Assembly (NCBI GenBank): GCA_964356135.1
Contig: CAYHGV010000084.1
Span: forward strand, 1-13,131
Direction: 5' to 3'
Source: CAYHGV01 sp964356135
GTDB taxonomy: Bacteria > Hydrothermota > Tepidihabitantia > CAYHGV01
Length of the DNA: 13,131 nt
The notes beneath the pieces were generated by a model. It was given only the letters and a program-made list of their open reading frames with translations, did not search any database and had not been told where the DNA came from. Positions 1 through 6,128 of this stretch are shown here, piece by piece; position 1 is the first letter of the stretch; each line of letters starts with the position of its first letter. The position numbers were made by a program, and so were the translations under genes.

Positions 1-72
1 TAATGGAGGAGGCGAATAGAGCATTGACTTGCTTAAACCAGAGCTCTCATCTTTATCGCAATCCCCTTTCGG

Positions 73-106
73 AAAAAAAACCGAGGGTCGCCGGGGCGAC
101 CCTCGG
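73..106 (-). terminator. Rho-independent terminator of the 132-998 gene
   Basis: Positions 81-106 form a perfect GC-rich inverted repeat (CCGAGGGTCGCC against its complement, tight loop). Read on the minus strand it is followed by eight T residues (73-80). It lies about 25 bases past the stop codon of the minus-strand gene ending at 132, so it is the natural transcription stop of that gene. Confidence 0.9.
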
Positions 107-131
107 CCGCTTTCGTGCCCAGCACCGGGAA

Positions 132-998
132 TTACTTCAAAGAACAGCCGAGCGTAAACGAGTAGGTATTCAGCCAGTTATCGGTAAAACCGTCGCCCGG
201 GTAATTGGAATCTTTGTTCGCTTCGGTCCCGCGGGCACCACCGCCCAGATAGCGAACGTTAAAAAATCCATTCAGCGACTTGTTCACTCTGAAACCGTAG
301 CGCAGCGAAACATCAAAGATTGCCCCCATGAAATCGTTGGCCGAACCGGTGATATAACGACCGGAGGCATAGAAACCATCCGCTTCGGCGGCGAACCAGG
401 CATGGTTCGGCATCGGCTGACGCCAGCGGAACTTCAAGATTGGAACCGGCCCGATATTCTGGTTGACCCGGAAGAGTTCCCCATTCTTGGAAGCGAAGCT
501 GATTGCGGCATTGCGGATCTGGAAGGAAAGGCCGACCGCCAGCTCCTTTGCCGGGTCTTTTTGAAAATCGTACAGATAGCTTACCCGGAAGAAATCGAAC
601 CCATAGCGGAGATTCATCGGCGTGCCGGCCGGGAACGTCAGCGAGTCGACCACCAGGTCCTGGTAGAGCAGAGCCTCGGTTCGGACATCGAGCGGCTGGT
701 AGAGAAATATAAAGATATTTCGTGGCTTTAAATTAATTTCGGCACTGTACCGCTTGAACAGGTAGAGGTTTTTCTGTCCGCCTTCATTGACATAGTCAAA
801 GACAGTTCCATTCTTGCCGAACTGGATAGTGTGGGAAATGACCCCGATGAATCCAGTTTCAACCACCGCTGATAGCTCGTAGAAATTATCCGGGTCATTC
901 AAGAAATACGAGTGTGCGATTCCAGGCAGGAACAAAAGCAGGCTTACGAGGAACAGACCGGCGAAGACCGCACGTTTGCTATTATGGTTATGGGGCAT
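132..998 (-). CDS. Secreted beta-barrel-like outer-membrane protein, function unknown
   Basis: The 288-residue product starts with a clear signal peptide (KR near residue 8, then a hydrophobic run to about residue 28 ending AHS). The rest alternates aromatic and hydrophobic residues in short strands rich in Y, F and G and ends in a strand-like YSFTLGCSLK, as expected of a small outer-membrane beta-barrel. I recognise no named family and no catalytic motif. The ATG at 996-998 is preceded by AAGGAGG (1004-1010, spacing 5). A promoter with perfect hexamers lies at 1027-1053 and a strong terminator at 73-106, so it is a monocistronic unit separate from the gene ending at 1084. Barrel topology is inferred from composition. 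Porin, adhesin or assembly-factor roles all remain possible. Confidence 0.8.
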   Translation of the reverse strand: MPHNHNSKRAVFAGLFLVSLLLFLPGIAHSYFLNDPDNFYELSAVVETGFIGVISHTIQFGKNGTVFDYVNEGGQKNLYLFKRYSAEINLKPRNIFIFLYQPLDVRTEALLYQDLVVDSLTFPAGTPMNLRYGFDFFRVSYLYDFQKDPAKELAVGLSFQIRNAAISFASKNGELFRVNQNIGPVPILKFRWRQPMPNHAWFAAEADGFYASGRYITGSANDFMGAIFDVSLRYGFRVNKSLNGFFNVRYLGGGARGTEANKDSNYPGDGFTDNWLNTYSFTLGCSLK

Positions 999-1026
999 AT
1001 CATCCTCCTTGGTTTTAGTTTTTTTG

Positions 1027-1053
1027 ATTATAGCTATCTATTAATTATGTCAA
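1027..1053 (-). promoter_or_regulatory. Sigma-70-type promoter for the 132-998 gene
   Basis: On the minus strand TTGACA (1048-1053) is followed after 15 bases by TATAAT (1027-1032). Both hexamers are perfect but the spacer is short. The ATG is at 998 with AAGGAGG between, giving a short 5' leader of about 20 bases. Confidence 0.65.
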
Positions 1054-1083
1054 GATAAACTGGTAGGCAGTTAAGCGCTGGTC

Positions 1084-1752
1084 TCAGTGGATAAAATCCC
1101 ACCACCAATGTGCAACCCCGCCGACGATACGTAACATCCAGTAGTACTGCCGGGCAAAAACAAACCGGTGTTTCGTCGCAAGGTCATTGAACAGCCGGTC
1201 GAATAGTGCCCGGACCTCTTCGACCGGCACCCCCCATGCCGCAGCAATCGCATCGAGATTTTCATAGCCGAGGTCGTGAAACAAACTCGCTTCCCAGGTC
1301 TGGGGCTTGCCGGTTTCCGGTTCAACATTTCCTTCCCAGTAATGGAACGGCCCGATTCCACCCGAGCAACCGTCCCAGATGAATCCGGGTCGGGCGGTCA
1401 AGATTCCGGTGCTGCCGTCAAACCGGAGATACGGTAAATCGAAAGCGGGTTTGCCGACCCACTCGGGAACCGCGATCGCGTATTCACGATCGAGCTGATA
1501 GCGAACCCGGTCATAGGCGTCGAGCGAAACCTTGAGGTTCCGGGCTATTGACCGCAATTGCCCCTCCAGCTTCGCTGGTTCTGTATGTTTCGATGCTTGC
1601 TGCTCGAGTCCGCCAGAACGGCGGCAAGAAATCGAACTGGGAAGCTGTTTGCCCGAATCACAATTGAGACCGAAAGCAATACTGCCGATCAAGACCACAC
1701 CGTAAACGGCTGAAAAGAAAATGCGATTTATAATGCCGGTTTTAAGAAACAT
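1084..1752 (-). CDS. Membrane-anchored DUF1353-like protein
   Basis: The 222-residue product has an N-terminal hydrophobic segment (about residues 8-30: signal or membrane anchor) followed by CDSG. The cysteine does not sit in a canonical lipobox. A charged linker runs to about residue 90. The C-terminal part resembles the DUF1353 pattern: PGFIWDGCSGG (122-132) for the usual GF-x-D-G-A-S, ASLFHDLGYE (155-164) for the usual AAL-x-HD-x-LY, RALFDRLFNDL (171-181), and YYWMLRIVGG (203-212). DUF1353 proteins are commonly found in phage and prophage genomes with unknown function. Here it is a stand-alone gene with a membrane anchor and no phage neighbours. No Shine-Dalgarno precedes the ATG and no convincing promoter sits next to it; a weak TTGACA (1868-1873) lies further upstream, so the start is less certain than elsewhere. 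Confidence 0.7.
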   Translation of the reverse strand: MFLKTGIINRIFFSAVYGVVLIGSIAFGLNCDSGKQLPSSISCRRSGGLEQQASKHTEPAKLEGQLRSIARNLKVSLDAYDRVRYQLDREYAIAVPEWVGKPAFDLPYLRFDGSTGILTARPGFIWDGCSGGIGPFHYWEGNVEPETGKPQTWEASLFHDLGYENLDAIAAAWGVPVEEVRALFDRLFNDLATKHRFVFARQYYWMLRIVGGVAHWWWDFIH

Positions 1753-2173
1753 GCGCCGAATGGGAATAAAACAATTTTGGTGTCGACCGTCGCCTGCTCG
1801 ATTTAAGTATATCCATAGATTTCTCCCCCTATGAAGTCTGCCCTGAGGATACGCGGAGCTCCACCCATGTCAAGGCAGGGTGTAGCTCCGCGTCCATCCG
1901 TGTCGGCATCGATCGGCATCAAGAATGACGCGGTACCGCTATCTCTGGTAAAATTTAATTTTTTCCCTTTCTTCATTGTCTTCGGTGTTAAATTATATCT
2001 TGCCCGTGTACGTCCGCGTCTATCCGTGTCCCAGTGTTTCTTTTCCGTGTCTTCCGTGTATTCCGTGGTAAATCTAAATTCTTTATCTATGTCAATTCGT
2101 GTCGGGGTTAATCTTGTAAAGGCGGGAAATAGGCACAATAATCGGTCCAACTAATATTGCCGTATCAAACAAC
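1753..2173. repeat. Intergenic stretch with hairpin and CCGTGT-type repeats
   Basis: This is a divergent intergenic region of over 400 bases with no supported gene. A 10-bp perfect inverted repeat (ACGCGGAGCT, 1851-1860, against 1884-1893) encloses a further 5-bp stem. Runs of CCGTGT/CCGCGT hexamer-like units follow (1886-1907, 2005-2033 and 2041-2073). On the minus strand the last tract reads ACCACGGAATACACGGAAG, matching in layout the ACCACAAAG/ACACAAAG tracts at 4964-5039 and 9163-9292. Such tracts recur between genes in many bacterial genomes and are often mis-called as small ORFs with TTEYTEDTEK-like peptides. Confidence 0.6.
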
Positions 2174-2202
2174 TTGACAAAAGCGCCACCGTGGGTGATA
2201 AT
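2174..2202 (+). promoter_or_regulatory. Sigma-70-type promoter placing transcription start at the ATG (leaderless)
   Basis: TTGACA (2174-2179) and GATAAT (2197-2202) are separated by exactly 17 bases. Only six bases (TCTCAA) separate the -10 box from the ATG at 2209. Transcription would therefore begin at or within a base or two of the start codon, which agrees with the absence of a Shine-Dalgarno. Confidence 0.75.
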
Positions 2203-2208
2203 TCTCAA

Positions 2209-3675
2209 ATGAAAGCATCGATGTTATTGTTAATTTTTTTCCCTTTGCTGTATCATGCTACCCTTCCGGCCCAATGGATTTTTGGAGAAAATGTAAAAGT
2301 CAATGACGATACCGTCGGAGCATACCATCTCTACCCTTCAATCACAGTCGATGAGGCAGGCAATGCTTACTGTGTTTGGGAGGATTGCCGTAGTGGCAAT
2401 TCAGAGGTATATTTTTCTTACCGGCGGATAAATGAAAACTGGCAGAAAAATGAACGTGTCTATGATACGTCATTTACCGGCAATCCTTATCCCAAAATAG
2501 TAGTTGATCAAATGGGGAATGCAGCGTGTGTCTGGGCGGCCGGGTTAGACGGTGGGAACTCGAAGATTTGGTCTGCTGAACATCCCGCCGATAGCTTATG
2601 GACAGCGAGCGTGAGAATTGATGAAGATAGCACGAATCATGCCAAAGGCAATCCCCGTCTTGCCATCGACCAGGAAGGAACCGTCTACGCACTGTGGACT
2701 GCAGGCCCAATCTCAAACCCGATGGCGGCAAATATTTTCTTTTCACTGAAACCGAAAGCAGGGACCTGGTCTGCAAATGAAAAAGTTAACGACGTCGCCG
2801 GAGGAGTTTTATATCCTTCATTAGGAGCGGATGCAAATGGCACTTGCTATGCGGTCTGGCAGGATTCGCGGAATTACTCGCAATACAATGACGACATCTA
2901 TTTTTCTTACCGGCCCACCGGCGGGTCGTGGGGACCGAACGAGCGTGTCAATGATGATTATGTTGCCGTTGACCAAACGACGCCGCAGCTTGCTGTGGAT
3001 AAAGACGGCAACTGCCACTGCTGCTGGAATAATTCCCGGGGAATGAGCTATTATGCCTATCGCCCATCAAATGGCTCCTGGAGCAAAAGCCATTGGATGC
3101 GATTCCAACCGGAAGATTTTGCGGCTGATAACCGAGGAACTGTATTCGCCGTCTGGTCGGAACCCTACATGAACATCATGCGGGTTTTCTTTTCTTATAA
3201 ATCGCTTGAGAGTGACTGGGCTACTCCCCAGCGCGTCAACGATAAAGCAGGCGGTGTACTTCCTTCCCTGGCAGTTGATTCAAGCGGGAGAGTCTATTGT
3301 ACCTGGGTTGATTCTCGCGATAACCCGGTCTACGGTAATATTTATTTCTGTACAGGCACAACTACCGGGATAGCCGAAAAAGACAACTCCCGTGCCGAAT
3401 CAATAGACCTGCAGCTCATTCCTAACCCAACGAAAGGAAATGTAAGATTCTCTTTAACCGGGGCTGGCGATAGGTCTGTCAAAATCAGAATATATGACAT
3501 CAACGGGACTGTCGTAAAAGAATTGAAAGCTGAGAATTTCTCCGGTAACGGAGTCGTATGGAATGGCAAGGATGAACGCGGGATGAAGCTCAGTGCCGGG
3601 ATCTATTTCTGCCAGCTAATCGCCCAAGGCAAAATTCAACCAGTAAAGGTCAATAAACTCGTTATTGCCCATTAG
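2209..3675 (+). CDS. Secreted seven-repeat beta-propeller protein with FlgD-like C-terminal domain
   Basis: The ATG at 2209 is preferred over the upstream GTG at 2191, because the GTG lies inside the promoter spacer and because MKASMLLLIFFPLLYHATLP is a good signal peptide. ATG 2221 is a second possibility. From about residue 42 to 395 of the 488-residue product there are seven repeats with the pattern P-x-hydrophobic-x-x-D-x-x-G-x-x-x-x-x-W followed by an IYFSYR-like strand (for example YPSITVDEAGNAYCVWEDCR and LPSLAVDSSGRVYCTWVDSR). Seven is the usual blade count of a closed propeller. Residues 401-488 form a FlgD-Ig/Por-secretion-like domain: IPNPTKG, KIRIYDINGTVV, WNGKDERG, LSAGIYFCQL. 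Such domains direct type IX secretion and surface attachment in Bacteroidota; the same role here is inferred. The gene is monocistronic and converges on the 3886 gene. Confidence 0.85.
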   Translation: MKASMLLLIFFPLLYHATLPAQWIFGENVKVNDDTVGAYHLYPSITVDEAGNAYCVWEDCRSGNSEVYFSYRRINENWQKNERVYDTSFTGNPYPKIVVDQMGNAACVWAAGLDGGNSKIWSAEHPADSLWTASVRIDEDSTNHAKGNPRLAIDQEGTVYALWTAGPISNPMAANIFFSLKPKAGTWSANEKVNDVAGGVLYPSLGADANGTCYAVWQDSRNYSQYNDDIYFSYRPTGGSWGPNERVNDDYVAVDQTTPQLAVDKDGNCHCCWNNSRGMSYYAYRPSNGSWSKSHWMRFQPEDFAADNRGTVFAVWSEPYMNIMRVFFSYKSLESDWATPQRVNDKAGGVLPSLAVDSSGRVYCTWVDSRDNPVYGNIYFCTGTTTGIAEKDNSRAESIDLQLIPNPTKGNVRFSLTGAGDRSVKIRIYDINGTVVKELKAENFSGNGVVWNGKDERGMKLSAGIYFCQLIAQGKIQPVKVNKLVIAH

Positions 3676-3885
3676 TTGAGTGCAGAGCCTCGAAATAGCA
3701 CCTGACGATTTAATTCATAGGATTGTAGAAAGGATTCCCCGATTATGACTGTTTAAGTCTATTTTGATATAGAGTTGGCAAAAAATTGGCAATTGATTCT
3801 ACTGCCAACTGTAGGATACCCGCCATATGGTAGTCTTACCTCGGTTTCGGTTTTTTATTTTTTCTCCTTTGTGCTCCCCAGAAGA
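3676..3885. other. Convergent intergenic region
   Basis: No gene is supported between the two converging stop codons. AGTTGGCA (3773-3780) and TGCCAACT (3803-3810) form a perfect 8-bp inverted repeat with a 22-base loop. A T-rich run at 3849-3862 follows some 40 bases later. The region may terminate the + strand gene, but the hairpin is not next to the T run, so I do not call a terminator. Confidence 0.4.
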
Positions 3886-4329
3886 TTAGGGCATGTAATC
3901 AATGTAAATAACCTTTATCCATTCTTCATCCTGTGGGCCAATTGTAGCAACCAGATGATTTTTTTCCGGTTCCGTTAGTGTAACCTGTGTGATTACTGTG
4001 TTTTCATCAGGGTTTTCTTCATTGTACACCGGCACATCCCGGCAGCTAACAATAAGAGCTCCGAGATTTTCTTCGATTCCGAGAGTGTCCGTTCTTGAAA
4101 TCAAAACCGTGTCAGGATGATAAGTATCCTGAAAATCAGTTAATGAAAACTTGAGCCCCACATACGCGTTCAGAACGGACCTGAGGTGTACATTAATCGT
4201 GCCCTGGCACTGATTAACCGCATTCACTTCAACAGTGGTTGGTTCCTCATTAAGATTGCACAATGACCGAGCAAACAAGACGAGCAGTGCCACTGCCCAG
4301 GCGATTTTTACCAAAACCGAACGGATCAT
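3886..4329 (-). CDS. Small secreted protein, function unknown
   Basis: The 147-residue product has a signal-like N-terminus (MIRSVLVKIAWAVALLVLFA) ending around RSLCNL; the residues before the cysteine do not fit a lipobox well. The mature part is acidic, rich in T, V, D and E, and predicted mostly beta from its alternation. It has cysteines near residues 41 and 95 that could pair. No known family was recognised. The start is firm: AAGGAGG at 4334-4340, spacing 4 from the ATG, and a consensus promoter at 4356-4383. It stands alone, convergent with the 2209-3675 gene. A periplasmic or surface protein is the most that can be said. Confidence 0.75.
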   Translation of the reverse strand: MIRSVLVKIAWAVALLVLFARSLCNLNEEPTTVEVNAVNQCQGTINVHLRSVLNAYVGLKFSLTDFQDTYHPDTVLISRTDTLGIEENLGALIVSCRDVPVYNEENPDENTVITQVTLTEPEKNHLVATIGPQDEEWIKVIYIDYMP

Positions 4330-4355
4330 AACTCCTCCTTGGTTTGTAGTGCTGA

Positions 4356-4383
4356 ATTATAATGAAAGGTCATAGTATGTCAA
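4356..4383 (-). promoter_or_regulatory. Consensus sigma-70 promoter for the 3886-4329 gene
   Basis: On the minus strand a perfect TTGACA (4378-4383) and a perfect TATAAT (4356-4361) are 16 bases apart. The expected transcription start is near 4349, leaving about 20 bases of leader that contain the AAGGAGG site. Confidence 0.85.
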
Positions 4384-4608
4384 GCATTTTTGGGTTCCGA
4401 CTTTCAACGATAGGTTCTGTCCCAGATATACCTATAAAAATCAAAGCCGGAGAGTGGTTTTGAAGCAAAACTGACCACTAAACGTGACTTAGCCGAAGAA
4501 ATGAAACGACAATCTTCGGCACGTTGCTCCAATGCCGAAGCCACGAGCCGTACAAAAAGCCGGCGAGTGGATTCGCTTCGAGCCGAAGTCGACCTTCTAC
4601 AAAAAAAC

Positions 4609-4708
4609 NNNNNNNNNNNNNNNNNNNNNNNNNNNNNNNNNNNNNNNNNNNNNNNNNNNNNNNNNNNNNNNNNNNNNNNNNNNNNNNNNNNNNNNNNNNN
4701 NNNNNNNN
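4609..4708. other. Scaffold gap of 100 N
   Basis: Exactly 100 undetermined bases, a typical fixed-length placeholder. The flanks are in phase with the 88-bp repeat, so the gap probably replaces an unresolved tandem array of unknown length. Confidence 0.95.
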
Positions 4709-4788
4709 AAAAGACTTCGGGTCGCCGAAGCCACGAGACGACGATAGCCGGCGAGTGGATTCGCTTCGAGCCGAAGTCGACCTTCTAC

Positions 4789-4818
4789 AAAAAAACAAAA
4801 GACTTCGGGTCGCCGAAG
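4789..4818 (-). terminator. Rho-independent terminator of tRNA-Thr
   Basis: On the minus strand the hairpin CTTCGG-CGAC-CCGAAG (4803-4818) is followed by a T-rich run (4789-4800). It begins 16 bases after the tRNA 3' end. The same hairpin recurs at 4715-4730 in the neighbouring repeat unit. Confidence 0.75.
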
Positions 4819-4833
4819 CCACGAGACGACGAT

Positions 4834-4905
4834 AGCCGGCGAGTGGATTCGAACCACCGACCTGCGATTTACGAAACCGCTGCTCCACCGCTGAGCTACG
4901 CCGGC
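4834..4905 (-). tRNA. tRNA-Thr, anticodon CGU (decodes ACG)
   Basis: Read on the minus strand, a full cloverleaf folds. The 7-bp acceptor stem is GCCGGCG with CGCCGGC. The D stem is GCTC/GAGC with a GG-containing loop. The anticodon stem is GCGGT/ATCGC (one G-U pair) with loop TTCGTAA, placing CGT at 4871-4873. There is a 5-base variable loop, and the T stem GGTGG/CCACT closes on loop TTCGAAT. Position 73 is T, and no CCA is encoded. Anticodon CGU gives threonine. A promoter (4915-4942) and a terminator (4789-4818) flank it, so it is an independent transcription unit. The 3' 17 bases are duplicated in the adjoining 88-bp repeats. Confidence 0.95.
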
Positions 4906-4914
4906 ATATTCTTT

Positions 4915-4942
4915 ACTCTACTCGATTAGGAAACTAAGTCAA
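4915..4942 (-). promoter_or_regulatory. Promoter of tRNA-Thr
   Basis: On the minus strand TTGACT (4937-4942) lies 16 bases from TAGAGT (4915-4920), whose end is 9 bases before the tRNA 5' end. This is a fitting geometry for a short 5' leader. Confidence 0.6.
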
Positions 4943-4963
4943 GAGAAGCTAAATACCAGATTA

Positions 4964-5039
4964 CACCACAAAGGACACAAAGAGCACAAAGATTTTTTCT
5001 CAACAGAACCGCTGTGTGTCCTTTGTGCACTTTGTGGTG
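4964..5039. repeat. Palindromic CACAAAG-type intergenic repeat
   Basis: CACCACAAAG (4964-4973) followed by GACACAAAG and GCACAAAG units is mirrored by CTTTGTGGTG (5030-5039) with GTCCTTTGTGCA units before it. This makes a long imperfect hairpin of about 27 bases per arm. It begins 4 bases past the stop of the 5044-5550 gene and could end that transcript. A related tract lies at 9163-9292. Confidence 0.75.
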
Positions 5040-5043
5040 AAAA

Positions 5044-5550
5044 TTATTTCCCAAACCGCACGCCGCCGCCGAACTTAAAACTGGTAGCAGCACTGCCGTT
5101 GCCCGCGACTATAACCCCACCTTCGCCAAAGAGTTTCACCCCTCGGGCAATGAGAATATTCGCACCCAGTCCACCCCGGAGATTATAGGCAGCATCGGCG
5201 CCGGCTACGGTAAAACCGAACCCGGCATAGCCGTAGGGAACAAAGGATTGGCTCACCGGCAGGGCGAGGAATCCATCAATACTCTCGCCGGTATTAAAGG
5301 TGAGGGTGTTTTGCCCGGACGCAAATCGCAGTTCCAAAAAATCGGCGCGCAGAAATAAAATCCGGGACACAGCCTCAAACAGGAGTTCACTGCCGAGGCT
5401 GAAGCTATCCGGACCGTCATCGAGCAGGTAGCTCGCTTTGACTCCCAATTCGAACGGCAGTGGTTTCATTTTCAACCGTCGCTGGGCACCGTTGACTGAA
5501 CCGAAAACTAAACCGAGTGCCACAACGCTTACCAGAACCTTATTCACCAT
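5044..5550 (-). CDS. Small secreted beta-barrel-like protein
   Basis: The 168-residue product has a signal peptide (MVNKVLVSVVALGLVFGSVNGA, cleavage near residue 22). The mature sequence is rich in G, F, A and L in alternating strands (LGVKASYLL, GYAGFGFTVAG, LGANILIARGVKLFGEGG). It ends in a strand finishing SFKFGGGVRFGK, the look of an eight-stranded outer-membrane barrel of the OmpA/OmpX size class. This is fold-level inference; no family was recognised. AAGGAGG at 5555-5561 lies 4 bases before the ATG. Promoter hexamers are at 5571-5597. The gene is monocistronic, with the CACAAAG palindrome directly downstream. Confidence 0.8.
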   Translation of the reverse strand: MVNKVLVSVVALGLVFGSVNGAQRRLKMKPLPFELGVKASYLLDDGPDSFSLGSELLFEAVSRILFLRADFLELRFASGQNTLTFNTGESIDGFLALPVSQSFVPYGYAGFGFTVAGADAAYNLRGGLGANILIARGVKLFGEGGVIVAGNGSAATSFKFGGGVRFGK

Positions 5551-5570
5551 ACAGCCTCCTTTTACATTAA

Positions 5571-5597
5571 ACTATAAACAAGTATACTATTTGTCAA
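5571..5597 (-). promoter_or_regulatory. Promoter of the 5044-5550 gene
   Basis: On the minus strand TTGACA (5592-5597) lies 15 bases from TATAGT (5571-5576). The arrangement matches the 1027-1053 promoter, which also has a 15-base spacer. Confidence 0.6.
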
Positions 5598-5636
5598 TAA
5601 TAATTGTTCTTGGAGATTCCTTATTTTTGTAAAGAA

Positions 5637-5756
5637 TGTAGTACGAACCTTATAGTGTAGTGTCCTCACTTATTTTTTGAAATTTGTAAAGATTGGAAAA
5701 CCCTACACTCTACACTCGTTCGCCTAATTTCAGCGGGGCTAAAGCCCCGCACTACA
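5637..5756. repeat. Nested palindromic element with TGTAGT...ACTACA ends
   Basis: The outer element starts TGTAGTACGAACC (5637-5649) and ends with GTTCGCC (5719-5724 region) and the hairpin GCGGGGCTAAAGCCCCGC, closing in ACTACA at 5756. It is the same element as the compact copy at 11114-11170. Its first hairpin loop is filled by about 66 bases bounded by AGTGTAGTGT (5654-5663) and ACACTCTACACT (5705-5716). The start of this insert, ATAGTGTAGTGT then CC and CAC, matches the element at 7834-7963. Confidence 0.7.
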
Positions 5757-5816
5757 ATGTCACCCCACTCTCCGCGATCGCTTTTTTTAAAACCCGCTAC
5801 GCCAACCCTATTTGAT

Positions 5817-6128
5817 GAGCCGAGTGCACCCTGCTCGATCTAAATTTGAAATGCTTAAAATCCTATTGAACGAGCCGGGCGCACCATGCTTGATCGAAAT
5901 TATTCATGCTTCAGCTCTTAATGATCAAGGATNNNNNNNNNNNNNNNNNNNNNNNNNNNNNNNNNNNNNNNNNNNNNNNNNNNNNNNNNNNNNNNNNNNN
6001 NNNNNNNNNNNNNNNNNNNNNNNNNNNNNNNNGGTGAGCACCATCCTTGATCGATCAACATTCTCTCAGTGAACAAGGATGGTGAGCACCATCCTTGATC
6101 GATCAACATTCTCTCAGTGAACAAGGAT
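5817..6128. repeat. Degenerate and exact tandem repeats, 48-bp unit, with gap
   Basis: Two exact 48-bp units (6033-6080 and 6081-6128) each contain CACCATCCTTG and, 23 bases later, its perfect complement CAAGGATGGTG (completed by the first bases of the next unit), so each forms an 11-bp stem. Left of the gap, more diverged relatives occur at 5817 (GAGCCGAGTGCACCCTGC) and 5872 (GAGCCGGGCGCACCATGC), 55 bases apart. The last unit overlaps the 3' end of the 6114-6935 gene, and the next 3' coding sequence (6129 onward, GGTGAGCGCATCCTGC) is itself related to the unit. Confidence 0.75.
5933..6032. other. Scaffold gap of 100 N
   Basis: Exactly 100 undetermined bases. The left flank ends CAAGGAT and the right begins GGTGAGC, which is the join found inside the repeat, so the gap sits in phase with the 48-bp unit. 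Confidence 0.95.

Larger units (their letters stand above)
4446..4851 (-). repeat. 88-bp tandem repeat built from tRNA-Thr 3' tail plus terminator
   Basis: Unit 4709-4796 recurs at 4797, where it runs into the real tRNA; the period is 88. A third partial copy at 4559-4608 is identical over 50 bases to 4747-4796. A diverged copy precedes it (hairpin CTTCGGCA with TGCCGAAG, 4515-4541), and a very degenerate one begins near 4446 (GCCGGAGAGTGG). Each unit carries the last 17 bases of the tRNA (complement of GCCGGCGAGTGGATTCG), then the hairpin CTTCGG-loop-CCGAAG, then a T-rich tract. Non-tRNA copies depart from the tRNA sequence within the T-loop. The 100-N gap at 4609-4708 falls exactly between units in phase, so the true copy number is unknown. 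Confidence 0.8.

Noticed and set aside
1..72. Possible start of a gene beyond the left edge
   Set aside because: Only a GGAGGAGG-like string near position 5 is visible, with no in-frame gene that is not a shadow. Too little sequence to support a call.
3..731. Long open frame on the + strand opposite the 132-998 gene
   Set aside because: It crosses the terminator hairpin at 73-106 and is antisense to a gene with a signal peptide, Shine-Dalgarno and promoter. Its peptide has no recognisable features.
1803..2154. Overlapping open frames on both strands within the intergenic repeat region
   Set aside because: They translate CCGTGT-type repeats (TTEYTEDTEK-like peptides) and have no start signals.
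2191..2208. GTG at 2191 as start of the propeller gene
   Set aside because: It lies between the -35 and -10 boxes, and the signal peptide begins at the ATG 18 bases later.
4478..4929. Several open frames running across the N gap and tRNA
   Set aside because: They depend on undetermined bases and on translating the tRNA and its repeat copies.
4446..6128. CRISPR arrays at the two tandem-repeat regions
   Set aside because: The units are contiguous tandem copies without unique spacers, and no cas gene is present.
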